Assembly (NCBI RefSeq): GCF_000621745.1
Contig: NZ_KK211336.1
Coordinates: 332,876-396,875 of the forward strand
Direction: 5' to 3'
Length of the DNA: 64,000 nucleotides
Origin: Clostridium beijerinckii HUN142
Lineage (GTDB): Bacteria > Bacillota > Clostridia > Clostridiales > Clostridiaceae
Below are positions 47,440 to 55,421 of the stretch, piece by piece. The notes beneath the pieces were generated by a model. It was not told the origin of the DNA, did no database searches, and saw only the letters and a program-made list of their open reading frames with translations. The stretch's first letter is position 1, and each line of letters begins with the position of its first letter. The position numbers and the translations under genes were made by a program.

Positions 47440-48735
47440 ATGAAGAATAATAAAATACAACCAAGTATATTACCAGGATTTATGGAACTATTGCCCAAGG
47501 AGCAACAAATATTTAAAGACATGGTAAGAAAAATAACTAAAGTATATGAAGAAAATGGATTTTTGGAAATTGATACTCCAGTCATCGAAAAGTCTGAAGT
47601 ATTATTAGCTAAAAGTGCAGGAGAGACAGAAAAACAAGTTTATAGATTCAACAAGGGAAGTAACGATTTATCTTTGAGATTTGATTTAACAGTGCCTTTT
47701 GCAAGATATTCAGCACAGTATTTTAATGAATTAACCTTTCCATTTAAAAGGTATCAAATTGGAAAGGTATATAGAGGTGAAAGAAATCAGAGAGGAAGAT
47801 ACAGGGAATTCTATCAGTGTGACATTGATATTATAGGTAATAACAAGCTTAGTATTAATAATGATGCATTTGTAATAAGTATGGTTTCTAAAGGATTTAA
47901 GGCTATCGGTTTAAAAAAATATAAATTTCAAATAAGCAATAGAAAGATATTATCAGCTGTTTTAAATGATTTAGAGATTGTTAATGCAACTGAAGTTCTA
48001 ATATTAATTGATAAATACGATAAAATAGGAGATGAGGAGTTTAAGAAATCATTAAATGAATTAATTGGAATAGAAAAAGCAGATATTATTAATAAAATCA
48101 TAAATTTAGATGGAAGTAATGAAAATATATTAGATCAACTAAAGAATTTAAATTTCAATTCAGAGGAGTTTAAAAAGGGTTTAGAAGAACTTGAAGCAGT
48201 TAAAAAAATGCTGAAGATTTTTGGTGTAGAAGATAATGAATATGTAATTAACTTAAAAATAATAAGAGGGCTAGATTATTATACAGGGACAGTATTTGAA
48301 ACATTTTTAATGGAAAATGAAAAATATGGCTCTATATGTTCAGGTGGAAGATATGATAACTTAGCACAAAATTACACAGATAAAGTATTACCTGGAGTAG
48401 GTATATCCATCGGACTTACAAGATTATTTTTTGTATTAAAAGAAATAGAATTTCTTAATAGCTACAAGGTAGAAAAATCAATGGAATATTTAATAATACC
48501 AATTGGTGATACGCTTGAATATTGCACTGAGATATATATAAAATTAATTGATAAAGAAAAATATGTAGAAATATATCTTGAAGATGATAAATTAAAGAAA
48601 AAACTTAACTATGCAAATAAATTGGGGATACAGAAAGTGATATTAGTTGGTGAAGATGAAGAGCTAAGTAAACAAGTTAAAATTAAAGATATGATTAACG
48701 GTGAAGAAAAAGTGATTAGTATCGAAGAAATTTAA
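47440..48735 (+). CDS. hisS: Histidyl-tRNA synthetase
   Basis: A 431-residue class II synthetase that charges tRNA-His. Visible motifs: LRFDLTVPFARY, motif 2 YRGERNQRGRYREFYQCDID (about 110-129), HisA RGLDYYTGTVFE (about 276), HisB CSGGRYDNLA and motif 3 GVGISIGLTRLF. The anticodon-binding domain (about 345-431) is present, which separates it from the HisZ paralogue of histidine biosynthesis. The N terminus (LPGFMELLPKEQ) resembles the archaeal/eukaryotic-like branch rather than the usual PRGTxDxLP, so the genome may carry a second hisS. AAAAGGAG lies upstream. Control by the leader described above is expected. Confidence 0.93.
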   Translation: MKNNKIQPSILPGFMELLPKEQQIFKDMVRKITKVYEENGFLEIDTPVIEKSEVLLAKSAGETEKQVYRFNKGSNDLSLRFDLTVPFARYSAQYFNELTFPFKRYQIGKVYRGERNQRGRYREFYQCDIDIIGNNKLSINNDAFVISMVSKGFKAIGLKKYKFQISNRKILSAVLNDLEIVNATEVLILIDKYDKIGDEEFKKSLNELIGIEKADIINKIINLDGSNENILDQLKNLNFNSEEFKKGLEELEAVKKMLKIFGVEDNEYVINLKIIRGLDYYTGTVFETFLMENEKYGSICSGGRYDNLAQNYTDKVLPGVGISIGLTRLFFVLKEIEFLNSYKVEKSMEYLIIPIGDTLEYCTEIYIKLIDKEKYVEIYLEDDKLKKKLNYANKLGIQKVILVGEDEELSKQVKIKDMINGEEKVISIEEI

Positions 48736-49145
48736 AATTTAGGATTATTATTTCTTTATAGAAATTAATTTAAGTATAGCGAAATTTAGGATTCTGTATT
48801 TAAGAAAACAAATTAAATTTTTCATAGTGTTTCCATATAAAAACACTATACTTTAAATGAAATGTAGTGTATACTACAGTAGATTTATGAATGTTTAAAG
48901 TGCTAGTTATAAGTATTATATTAAGAGTTATCTTACAATCTTTTTTTATAGTTTAACCATTCATAAATTATAAATACAAAAAAATATGCAATTAATGAAA
49001 TAAAAGGTTGCTATTTAAAATAAAAGCTGTTATAATAAATTTTGTAAGAAAAAGAAAAAGGTTTTTTATAGATAGTATGGATTTCTCCTTTTAGAGAATT
49101 ATATGAATCGATATTAATCTTTAATTTTAGAAGGAGGAATTGAAT
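48736..49145 (+). other. Intergenic region with a hairpin and the zinc-ribbon gene promoter
   Basis: No gene is seen in these 410 bases. A hairpin TAGTGTTT / AAACACTA (48825-48848) lies after hisS but lacks a clear T tract. TTGCTA (49008-49013), 17 bases and TATAAT (49031-49036) form a promoter for the zinc-ribbon gene, with an untranslated leader of about 105 bases. Confidence 0.55.
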
Positions 49146-49301
49146 ATGCAAGATAAAACTTTAGTATGTAAAGATTGTGGAAATGAATTTGTTTTCACAA
49201 CTGGAGAACAAGAATTCTACAAAGAAAAAGGATTTGACAACGAACCAGTAAGATGTCCTGATTGTAGAAGAGCTAGAAAACAACAAAATAATAGAAGATA
49301 G
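49146..49301 (+). CDS. Small zinc-ribbon protein
   Basis: A 51-residue protein with two CxxC knuckles: CKDCGNEF near residue 8 and CPDCRRARK near residue 37, with an intervening FTTGEQEFYKEKGF segment. This is the small probable-zinc-ribbon family common in Clostridia. A basic tail (RKQQNNRR) suggests nucleic-acid contact. The function is not established. AGAAGGAGG precedes the ATG, and a strong terminator follows 15 bases after the stop, so it is a single-gene transcript. Confidence 0.88.
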   Translation: MQDKTLVCKDCGNEFVFTTGEQEFYKEKGFDNEPVRCPDCRRARKQQNNRR

Positions 49302-49316
49302 TTTTGATTATTTTAG

Positions 49317-49348
49317 GAGTTATAAGATTTTCTTATAACTCTTTTTTA
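49317..49348 (+). terminator. Terminator after the zinc-ribbon gene
   Basis: GAGTTATAAG / CTTATAACTC stem (49317-49341) followed by TTTTTT. Confidence 0.9.
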
Positions 49349-49747
49349 ATTCTTTAGGGAATTATAATCAAATCTGTAGATAACTTTTGGAGGCTGCAGA
49401 AACATATAGTCTGCTAAGCGGATTTTGTTCTATAGTCTGAAAATATTAAAATATATAAAAAAACAGGTGAGAAAAATGACAAGATAATTGCTACATTTTA
49501 GATTTTATAGTAAATAAATTTTTGCTATAGAGGTTTTTATAATGTGAGGGTTCTTAAGTGGTTAATCCCTAAAAGCTGCTTTCCAAGAATTTGGTTAATA
49601 CCAAAGCAATAATAGCGAAAAAAATCAACATAGAAATATCTTATGTTGATTTTTTTTATTCATGGTGGTACAATATCATTAAATTTGAAATTTGAGGTGA
49701 AATGATGATTAAATTTTCTTGCTAATTTTTAAAGTGCAATATAATAG
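49349..49747. other. Gene-free stretch with a strong terminator-like hairpin
   Basis: About 400 bases without an intact reading frame. At 49618-49658 AAAAAATCAACATA pairs with TATGTTGATTTTTTTT, a strong terminator usable from either strand. The piece at 49545-49615 reads partly open on both strands, but I could not connect it to a family; it may be gene decay. Confidence 0.5.
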
Positions 49748-49759
49748 AGGAGTGAACGA

Positions 49760-49816
49760 GTGGACTCTGTTTATTTTGTTGTACATATGCAAGAAAGTTA
49801 TTCTATTTTCTCTTAA
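49760..49816 (+). CDS. Candidate leader peptide 1 of the ABC-F gene
   Basis: GTG start, 18 codons (MDSVYFVVHMQESYSIFS), preceded by AGAGGAG about seven bases upstream. It ends about 50 bases before the terminator hairpin at 49868-49898. Short translated peptides ahead of a terminator are the known sensors that let ribosome-targeting drugs induce ABC-F resistance genes. It is supported by position and ribosome binding site only. Confidence 0.55.
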   Translation: MDSVYFVVHMQESYSIFS

Positions 49817-49867
49817 TATATATTTTTATGTTGCGCTATACTAATTAGCTGAACTACGTATATTTAT

Positions 49868-49909
49868 GAGCTGTAAGAATAATAATTTCTTGCGGCTCTT
49901 ATTTTTTAT
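49868..49909 (+). terminator. Attenuator terminator ahead of the ABC-F gene
   Basis: GAGCTGTAAGAA / TTCTTGCGGCTC stem (G-U pairs included; 49868-49898) followed by TTATTTTTTAT. It lies between the first small reading frame and the ABC-F start, so it can act as an attenuator. Confidence 0.75.
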
Positions 49910-49940
49910 AGATTATGATTATAAGGAGGTGAAAAGTATC

Positions 49941-50027
49941 ATGGAAAATAAAGATACAAATCTAACACATGACAATCTTCATATAAAGCCGGATACTTCA
50001 AGCGACGTTTATATTTATATGAAGTAG
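49941..50027 (+). CDS. Candidate leader peptide 2 of the ABC-F gene
   Basis: A 28-residue reading beginning MENKDTNLTHDNLHIKPD and ending DVYIYMK, with an excellent AAGGAGGTG ribosome binding site nine bases upstream. It lies downstream of the attenuator and 71 bases before the ABC-F start. I do not recognise it. It could be a second leader peptide or a small accessory protein. Confidence 0.5.
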   Translation: MENKDTNLTHDNLHIKPDTSSDVYIYMK

Positions 50028-50098
50028 AAGCAGTCGCCAAATTTTCCGACTTTGTTATTTTGATTAATAATAAACTAATTACAAAGGAGGACAAATGA

Positions 50099-51577
50099 AT
50101 GTCTTTAATAAATGTTACAAACCTTACCTTCTCTTATGATGGGAATTACGATACTATTTTTGAAAATGTTAGTTTCCAGATTGATACTGATTGGAAATTG
50201 GGATTTACCGGAAGGAATGGACGAGGAAAGACTACTTTTTTGAATCTTTTACTTGGAAAATACGAATATACTGGAAATATTTCGACCAACGTAAATTTTG
50301 AATACTTTCCGTATGAGGTAGAAGAAGAAGAAAATTTTACAATAGATGTTATAAAGGAAATTAGTCCAAATTCAATGGATTGGGAAATAATGAAAGAATT
50401 ATCCATGTTAGATATAGATGATGATATTCTATATAGACAATTTTATACTTTATCAAAAGGAGAGCAGACCAAGGCATTGTTAGCTGCTATGTTTTTGAAG
50501 GAAAATTCGTTTTTACTTATTGATGAACCCACAAATCATTTGGATGCTGAAGCTAGAAAAAAACTTAGTAATTATTTAAGAAAAAAGAAAGGATTTATTT
50601 TAATTTCACATGATAGGGCCTTTTTAGATAATTGTATAGACCATGTTCTTTCAATAAATAAGACCAATATAGAAATACAGAAAGGTGATTTCTCAAGTTG
50701 GTGGGAAAATAAAAAGAGACAGGATGGATATGAGTTGGCAGAAAATGAAAAGCTTAGGAGAGATATTAATCGTTTATCGGAATCTGCTAAGCGAACTAGT
50801 AGTTGGTCAAATGAAGTGGAAAAATCGAAAAAAGGAACAACTAACTCTGGCTCTAAGCTTGATAAAGGCTATGTTGGACATAAGGCTGCTAAAATGATGA
50901 AACGTTCTAAGTCAATTGAAAGTAGACGAGAATCTTCAATTGAAGAAAAATCTAAGCTTTTAAAAAACATTGAAAGCTCAGACAGCTTGAAAATATCTCA
51001 ACTTTCTTATCATAAAAATAAGCTTGTGGAATTAGAAAAAGTTTCAATCTTTTATGGAGACACAATGGTTTGCAAAGATATTAGCTTTAGTATTGAACAA
51101 GGTGAAAGAATATCACTTAAAGGTAAAAATGGAAGTGGAAAATCAAGCATTATCAAGCTTATTTGTGATGAGAATATAAAATATACAGGTACTTTTAGAA
51201 AAGGCAGCGGACTAAAAATATCATACGTGTCACAGGATACTTCTTATCTTAAGGGAAACTTGACTAACTATGCACTTGAAAACATCATTGATGAAAGCCT
51301 TTTTAAAGCAATTTTGAGAAAACTCGATTTTTCAAGAGAGCAATTTGAGAAGGATATATCATCCTTTAGTGGTGGGCAAAAGAAAAAAGTACTGATTGCA
51401 AAAAGTCTTTGTGAAAAAGCTCACTTGTATATTTGGGATGAACCCCTTAATTTCATTGATGTTATTTCTCGTATGCAGATAGAAGAGTTGTTGCTTGAAT
51501 ATTCACCAACACTACTTTTTGTAGAACATGACAGTGAGTTTTGCAAAAATGTTGCAACAAAGATTGTGGAGCTTTAG
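50099..51577 (+). CDS. ABC-F ribosomal protection protein, Lsa/Vga-like
   Basis: A 492-residue soluble protein with two ATPase domains and no membrane helices. The first has GRNGRGKTT, LSKGEQTKALLAAMFL and LLIDEPTNHLDAEARK. The interdomain linker (about 190-300) is long and basic. The second has GKNGSGKSS, FSGGQKKKVLIAKSL and WDEPLNFID. Length and sequence fit the Lsa-type antibiotic-resistance ABC-F group, which displaces lincosamides, streptogramin A and pleuromutilins from the ribosome. Drug range is inferred from family only. AAAGGAGGAC precedes the ATG. The leader with a terminator and small peptides suggests drug-inducible readthrough. Confidence 0.9.
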   Translation: MSLINVTNLTFSYDGNYDTIFENVSFQIDTDWKLGFTGRNGRGKTTFLNLLLGKYEYTGNISTNVNFEYFPYEVEEEENFTIDVIKEISPNSMDWEIMKELSMLDIDDDILYRQFYTLSKGEQTKALLAAMFLKENSFLLIDEPTNHLDAEARKKLSNYLRKKKGFILISHDRAFLDNCIDHVLSINKTNIEIQKGDFSSWWENKKRQDGYELAENEKLRRDINRLSESAKRTSSWSNEVEKSKKGTTNSGSKLDKGYVGHKAAKMMKRSKSIESRRESSIEEKSKLLKNIESSDSLKISQLSYHKNKLVELEKVSIFYGDTMVCKDISFSIEQGERISLKGKNGSGKSSIIKLICDENIKYTGTFRKGSGLKISYVSQDTSYLKGNLTNYALENIIDESLFKAILRKLDFSREQFEKDISSFSGGQKKKVLIAKSLCEKAHLYIWDEPLNFIDVISRMQIEELLLEYSPTLLFVEHDSEFCKNVATKIVEL

Positions 51578-51597
51578 TTAAATCAATTTAAACTTAT

Positions 51598-51630
51598 TAA
51601 AGTGGGGAGCAAGGGCTCTCCACTTTTTGG
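51598..51630. terminator. Terminator between the convergent ABC-F and DtxR genes
   Basis: AAAGTGGGGAGC / GGCTCTCCACTTT stem followed by TTTGG on plus; A-rich on the other side, so it may serve both genes. Confidence 0.8.
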
Positions 51631-51641
51631 TTATCTATTGT

Positions 51642-52010
51642 TTAAGTATTTTTATTTACATATTTCTTCATAGCCTCAAAACTCTCATTGCTTATAACAT
51701 GTTCAATTCTGCATGCATCTTCAACAGCAACTTTCTCATCTACACCAATAGATTTTAACCAGTTAGAAAGAAAAGTGTGCTTTTCATAGACCATATTTGC
51801 TATTTCTTTACCTGCGTCAGTGAGAACTATATTTCCATCATCTGTTATAGCTATATATTCTTTTTCGCGAAGATTTTTCATAGCAACGCTTACGCTTGAT
51901 TTTTTAAAATTAAGCTCGGTAGCAACATCAATAGAACGGACTGCATTTGATTTGTGGCTTAAAATTAAAATTGTTTCTAAATAGTTCTCAACTGATTCGT
52001 TTATAGTCAT
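51642..52010 (-). CDS. DtxR/MntR-family metal-dependent regulator (short form)
   Basis: A 122-residue protein: winged helix (ESVENYLETILILSHKSNAVRSIDVATELNFKKSSVSVAMKNLREKEYI) followed by the metal-binding dimerisation part (GKEIANMVYEKHTFLSNWLKSIGVDEKVAVEDACRIEHVIS, with the His/Glu/Cys ligand region). It lacks the C-terminal SH3-like domain, as MntR-type short forms do. It is divergent from the DUF2325 gene across 470 bases that contain two matching GTTAGT-ACTAAC palindromes. Fe(II) or Mn(II) sensing is expected. A DtxR protein (EqbA) controls the equibactin locus of Streptococcus equi, but a link to the island here is speculative. Confidence 0.88.
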   Translation of the reverse strand: MTINESVENYLETILILSHKSNAVRSIDVATELNFKKSSVSVAMKNLREKEYIAITDDGNIVLTDAGKEIANMVYEKHTFLSNWLKSIGVDEKVAVEDACRIEHVISNESFEAMKKYVNKNT

Positions 52011-52190
52011 GTAAAGACCCTCTTTCTATAAAATCTATATAGTTAAAAATTAAATTTTTAATGAAGTAAGTATATCATACTGCATAGTTAACATCAAACT
52101 TATAAGAGGGAAGAACATATAAAAGAAGCTGATAATTTTATGAGGAAATTAATTAATTAACTGGACAATCTTAATAGAATATATTAAACT

Positions 52191-52220
52191 AATATCAGTT
52201 AGTTTAAACTAACTGATATT
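52191..52220. promoter_or_regulatory. Perfect 30-bp palindrome, candidate DtxR-family operator 1
   Basis: The arms AATATCAGTTAGTTT and AAACTAACTGATATT are exact reverse complements with no spacer. The core GTTAGTTTAAACTAAC (52198-52213) recurs 121 bases downstream with two changes and resembles the TTAG-N-CTAA pattern of DtxR/IdeR sites. Confidence 0.65.
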
Positions 52221-52318
52221 GTCTTATTATCCAACAATGTAATTGTTTTGAATTATTGTGGTAGCTTTATGTAAGTATGTTATTGCAAAATAAGGGCATT
52301 ATATAAATATAATATCGG

Positions 52319-52334
52319 GTTAGTTGAGACTAAC
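52319..52334. promoter_or_regulatory. Candidate DtxR-family operator 2
   Basis: GTTAGTTGAGACTAAC matches 14 of 16 bases of the core in the 30-bp palindrome upstream. It lies about 160 bases before the DUF2325 start. Confidence 0.55.
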
Positions 52335-52493
52335 TACAAATAGAATATTAATTAGTAATAGATGAGATGAAGTCTGAAATTTTTAATAGTAGATAAAACA
52401 TAATAGTTGAAGGAAATTATATTTGTGAATTACCGAAAGTAAATTCACTTAAAAATATTATTCTATAGTTAAATAAGAGAGGTGGAGATAGAA

Positions 52494-52784
52494 ATGAGTA
52501 TTGTTATAATTGGCGGACATGATCGAATGGTCTGTGAATATAAAAAAATATGTAAGAATTATAATTGTAAAGCAAAGGTCTTTACTCAAATGCAAGGTAA
52601 TTTGAAAAAGCAAATTGGAAAGCCTGATCTACTTGTATTGTTCACAAATACCGTATCACATAAAATGATACAATGTGTGTTATCTAATACTGCAAATGAA
52701 GCTGAATTAATACGATGTCATCAGAGCAGTGGGACAGCGTTAAAAAAAATACTAGAATACAAGTGTTCTAATATTAATAATTAA
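52494..52784 (+). CDS. DUF2325 domain protein
   Basis: A 96-residue protein that is essentially one DUF2325 domain: MSIVIIGGHDRM at the start (Rossmann-like loop), PDLLVLFTNTVSHKMIQCVLS in the middle and RCHQSSGTALKKIL at the end. Members often sit beside metal-related genes, and their function is unknown. ATG 52494 is preferred because GGTGGAG is eight bases upstream. Metal-dependent control by the divergent DtxR protein through the palindromes between them is a reasonable hypothesis. A terminator follows. Confidence 0.85.
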   Translation: MSIVIIGGHDRMVCEYKKICKNYNCKAKVFTQMQGNLKKQIGKPDLLVLFTNTVSHKMIQCVLSNTANEAELIRCHQSSGTALKKILEYKCSNINN

Positions 52785-52812
52785 AGTTTTAAATTTATTT
52801 AAAGTAATATTG

Positions 52813-52858
52813 AGATATTGTATAGCTATTTTTTAGTAGCTGTACAATATCTTTTTTA
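52813..52858 (+). terminator. Terminator after the DUF2325 gene
   Basis: AGATATTGTATAGCT / AGCTGTACAATATCT stem (one mismatch) followed by TTTTTTAT. Confidence 0.9.
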
Positions 52859-53371
52859 TAAAATTCAATTACGTTTTGGAGTAAATGTGCTGTTTAGGAG
52901 AAAGCATTAACGGAAAAGAATAAATTTAGCTTTGTATGATTTGATTTTGCAACAACTATTAGGCCATTGTAGGACATAGTTAAATAGGGTATATTCTGAA
53001 GAATAAATATGGTAATATTCTAAAAAATATATATTCTTAAGAATATTAGAATGTATATTCTGAACCATAGGGCAAATTGATAATTTACTTGAGTATTGGA
53101 AGGGAATCCAGATGCAACAGGTGAGATTCCCTTTCTTTTCTACGTCCTAGGAGTCTATATTGAAGTTAAATCAGAGGATATTGTGGCGAATATAAATTAT
53201 GAAAAAGGATGATTCAGAAGGTCACATCTTAAAAAATATATTTGAATATGAATTAAAAAAATCAGATGAAATATGTTAAGCTTTTTGCTATACTTAAAAA
53301 TAGAAAAAATTATCTAGGTTTCTTGAAAATGTATTTGGTTTTTATTAGCAAGTTTGAGAGGATGTTTTATC
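52859..53371. other. Intergenic region with a palindrome array
   Basis: About 510 bases without a supported gene. The central part holds four copies of a TATTCT-NN-AGAATA motif (annotated separately). Confidence 0.5.
52992..53069. repeat. Array of four TATTCT-NN-AGAATA motifs
   Basis: TATTCTGAAGAATA (52992-53005) and TATTCTTAAGAATA (53032-53045) are perfect dyads. TATTCTAAAAAATA (53016-53029) and TATTCTGAACCATA (53056-53069) are imperfect copies. Starts are spaced 24, 16 and 24 bases. The pattern looks like a multi-site operator; the binding protein is unknown. Confidence 0.6.
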
Positions 53372-53632
53372 ATGGGAGAATTATTAAAGCTACCTAACAT
53401 CGGCAAAGAAGTTGAAAGGCAATTAAATGAAGTAGGGATATTTACTTATGATGAATTAAAAGATATTGGAGCAGAGCAGGTATGGCTGATGATACAAGAA
53501 ATTGATGATTCTGCGTGCATCCATAGATTGCTTGCACTGGAAGGTGCAATTCATGGTGTTAGGAAAACAGAGTTATCACAGAAACGTAAAGAAGATCTAA
53601 AAGATTTTTATAATTGGAATAAAAGAAAATAA
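53372..53632 (+). CDS. TfoX C-terminal-domain (helix-hairpin-helix) protein
   Basis: An 86-residue protein equal to the TfoX C-terminal domain: LLKLPNIGKEVERQLNEVGIFTYDELKDIGAEQVW ... CIHRLLALEGAIHGVR. The helix-hairpin-helix (LPNIGKEVERQL) may contact DNA or protein. The N-terminal TfoX domain is absent, as in many Firmicute stand-alone copies. ATG 53372 follows GAGAGGA. The stop codon lies just before the isochorismatase-fold gene, so the two may be cotranscribed. Function unknown. Confidence 0.85.
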   Translation: MGELLKLPNIGKEVERQLNEVGIFTYDELKDIGAEQVWLMIQEIDDSACIHRLLALEGAIHGVRKTELSQKRKEDLKDFYNWNKRK

Positions 53633-53655
53633 TGATTTATAAAAGGAGAATAAAA

Positions 53656-54177
53656 ATGGTTTTATTAGTTGTTGATACACAAAAATTAATAACAAACGAT
53701 AAATTATATAACTTTAGTACATTTGTATCTAATGTAGAAAAAATAATTAGTGCAGCAAGGAAAAAAGATATTGAAATAATATATATACGTCATGATGATG
53801 GTCCTGGGAGCGAATTGACAAAAGGAACTGATGGTTTTGAAATATATGAAAGATTTCAGCCAATTAGTGACGAAAAAATATTTGACAAAAAAGTAAATAG
53901 TGCTTTTAAAGGGACAGGCCTACTAGAGTATTTAATAGATAAAGATGAAAAAGATATAGTAATTGTAGGAATTCAAACAGATCTCTGCGTTGATGCTACT
54001 ATAAAATGTGGATTTGAGCATGGCTTCAATATGATAGTCCCTGCTTATGCAAATACAACTGTTGATAATAAATTCATGTCAGCGGAGCAAACATATGAAT
54101 ACTACAATGAATTTATATGGAATGGAAGATATGCGGAATGTATTTCAATTGATGAAACTATTAGAAAAATGAGTTAA
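53656..54177 (+). CDS. Isochorismatase-fold cysteine hydrolase
   Basis: A 173-residue member of the isochorismatase/nicotinamidase superfamily. The catalytic triad is visible: Asp7 in LLVVDTQ, Lys78/79 before NSAF, and Cys111 in TDLCVDATIKCGFEHGF. ATG 53656 is preferred because AAAAGGAG lies seven bases upstream; an earlier ATG at 53632 overlaps the previous stop. Substrate (nicotinamide, N-carbamoyl compound or other) cannot be assigned. It is too far from the metallophore island to argue for isochorismate chemistry there. Confidence 0.9.
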   Translation: MVLLVVDTQKLITNDKLYNFSTFVSNVEKIISAARKKDIEIIYIRHDDGPGSELTKGTDGFEIYERFQPISDEKIFDKKVNSAFKGTGLLEYLIDKDEKDIVIVGIQTDLCVDATIKCGFEHGFNMIVPAYANTTVDNKFMSAEQTYEYYNEFIWNGRYAECISIDETIRKMS

Positions 54178-54280
54178 ATAGTTTATACAGCAGTATATTC
54201 CATGTCTTAGTGAAATTCTAAGGGATTAGCGGAAAAAATGCAAAGCTGTTATCTATATACTAGATAATAAGTAGTAAAAG

Positions 54281-54303
54281 GACTGCAGAAGCAGTCTTTT
54301 ATA
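54281..54303 (+). terminator. Terminator after the isochorismatase-fold gene
   Basis: GACTGC-AGAA-GCAGTC hairpin followed by TTTTAT. Confidence 0.8.
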
Positions 54304-54466
54304 AAAAATAAAGTATGAAACCAATTACTTAATTTCACGTTAAACAATTATACGCGTTAATGCTTTTAGGATTATTTAGTATAAAAGAATTTTCTACCTT
54401 TCGCAAGAGAATCTTAAAAAATATTTTTAAATTCAATCTATAAATTAATTTGATGGGGAGATATAA

Positions 54467-55246
54467 GTGAGGATACCAATTTACCAAATTGATGCATTTA
54501 CAAATGAATTATTTAGAGGAAATCCAGCAGCAGTATGTCCATTAGAACAATGGATTGATGATAATATAATGCAGGAAATAGCTAGGGAGAATAATTTATC
54601 AGAGACTGCTTTCTTTGTTAAGAAAGCAGACTTATATGAATTAAGGTGGTTTACACCAGAGTTTGAAATAGACTTATGTGGTCATGCTACCTTAGCTGCT
54701 GCTTATGTTATATTTCAATACTTAGAAAAGGATTTAAATGATATAAGTTTTAATACAAAAAGTGGAGTATTAAAGGTCGTTAAGAAAAATACGCTACTCA
54801 GTATGTTATTTCCGTCAAGGGAAGGTGAAAAGTGCAATATTACAAAAGAATTTGTTGAGGCATTAGGCAAGAAACCTCTGGAGTTATATAAAGCACGAGA
54901 CTATATGGCAGTTTTTGAAAAAGAAGAAGATATTCGTAACCTTAATCCAGATGTGGAAAAGTTAAGAAAAATAAATGCATTTGGAATAATAGCTACAGCA
55001 AAAGGAAATGATGTGGATTTTGTATCAAGATACTTTATTCCAGATTCTGCAATAGGTGAAGATCCAGTAACTGGTTCAGCACATTGTACATTAACACCAT
55101 ACTGGAGGAAAATTCTTAATAAAGATAAATTTGTAGCACGCCAATTATCTAGTAGAAGTGGAACCTTATATTGTAGAGCTTTAGATGATCAAGTAGAAAT
55201 ATCTGGTGAGGCAGTTTTCTATTTGAAAGGATATATTAATATCTAG
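54467..55246 (+). CDS. PhzF-family isomerase/epimerase
   Basis: A 259-residue protein of the PhzF (diaminopimelate-epimerase fold) family: IPIYQIDAFTNELFRGNPAAVC at the start, NNLSETAFF with the catalytic glutamate at 46, DLCGHATLAAAYV, and GEDPVTGSAHCTLTPYW in the second half. The start is GTG 54467, seven bases after GGGGAG, with no in-frame ATG nearby. PhzF itself isomerises a phenazine precursor, but most relatives have unknown substrates. No other phenazine genes are present, so a general metabolic role is likely. Confidence 0.92.
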   Translation: MRIPIYQIDAFTNELFRGNPAAVCPLEQWIDDNIMQEIARENNLSETAFFVKKADLYELRWFTPEFEIDLCGHATLAAAYVIFQYLEKDLNDISFNTKSGVLKVVKKNTLLSMLFPSREGEKCNITKEFVEALGKKPLELYKARDYMAVFEKEEDIRNLNPDVEKLRKINAFGIIATAKGNDVDFVSRYFIPDSAIGEDPVTGSAHCTLTPYWRKILNKDKFVARQLSSRSGTLYCRALDDQVEISGEAVFYLKGYINI

Positions 55247-55312
55247 GAATTAAATGATTCTTGATATAAATTTCCTTTATGAAAAGTATAAAATATTAAA
55301 TTTAAAATAGGG

Positions 55313-55344
55313 TATCTCTATGTAATGAGAAGAACATAGAGATA
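55313..55344. repeat. Hairpin between the PhzF and hydrolase genes
   Basis: TATCTCTATGT (55313-55323) and ACATAGAGATA (55334-55344) are perfect complements. There is no T tract on the plus strand, so a terminator role is uncertain. Confidence 0.5.
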
Positions 55345-55421
55345 AATATATGATTATATATAATAGATTGAATAGGCAGTAGTTTGGATTAAACAATATT
55401 TATATAAGGAGAAATTAGAAA

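Noticed and set aside
47160..47440. T-box leader for hisS
   Set aside because: No GGTGG-type T-box or specifier loop pattern is visible. The His-rich peptide plus terminator explains the region better.
51642..52010. DtxR protein as direct regulator of the metallophore island, as EqbA is for equibactin
   Set aside because: It lies 5 kb beyond the island, and I could not find its GTTAGT-ACTAAC palindrome in front of the biosynthetic or transporter genes; Fur-like sites fit better.
53656..54177. Isochorismatase feeding a dihydroxybenzoate starter to the assembly line
   Set aside because: The loading enzyme is of the fatty-acyl type, there is no isochorismate synthase or aryl carrier, and the gene is far from the island.
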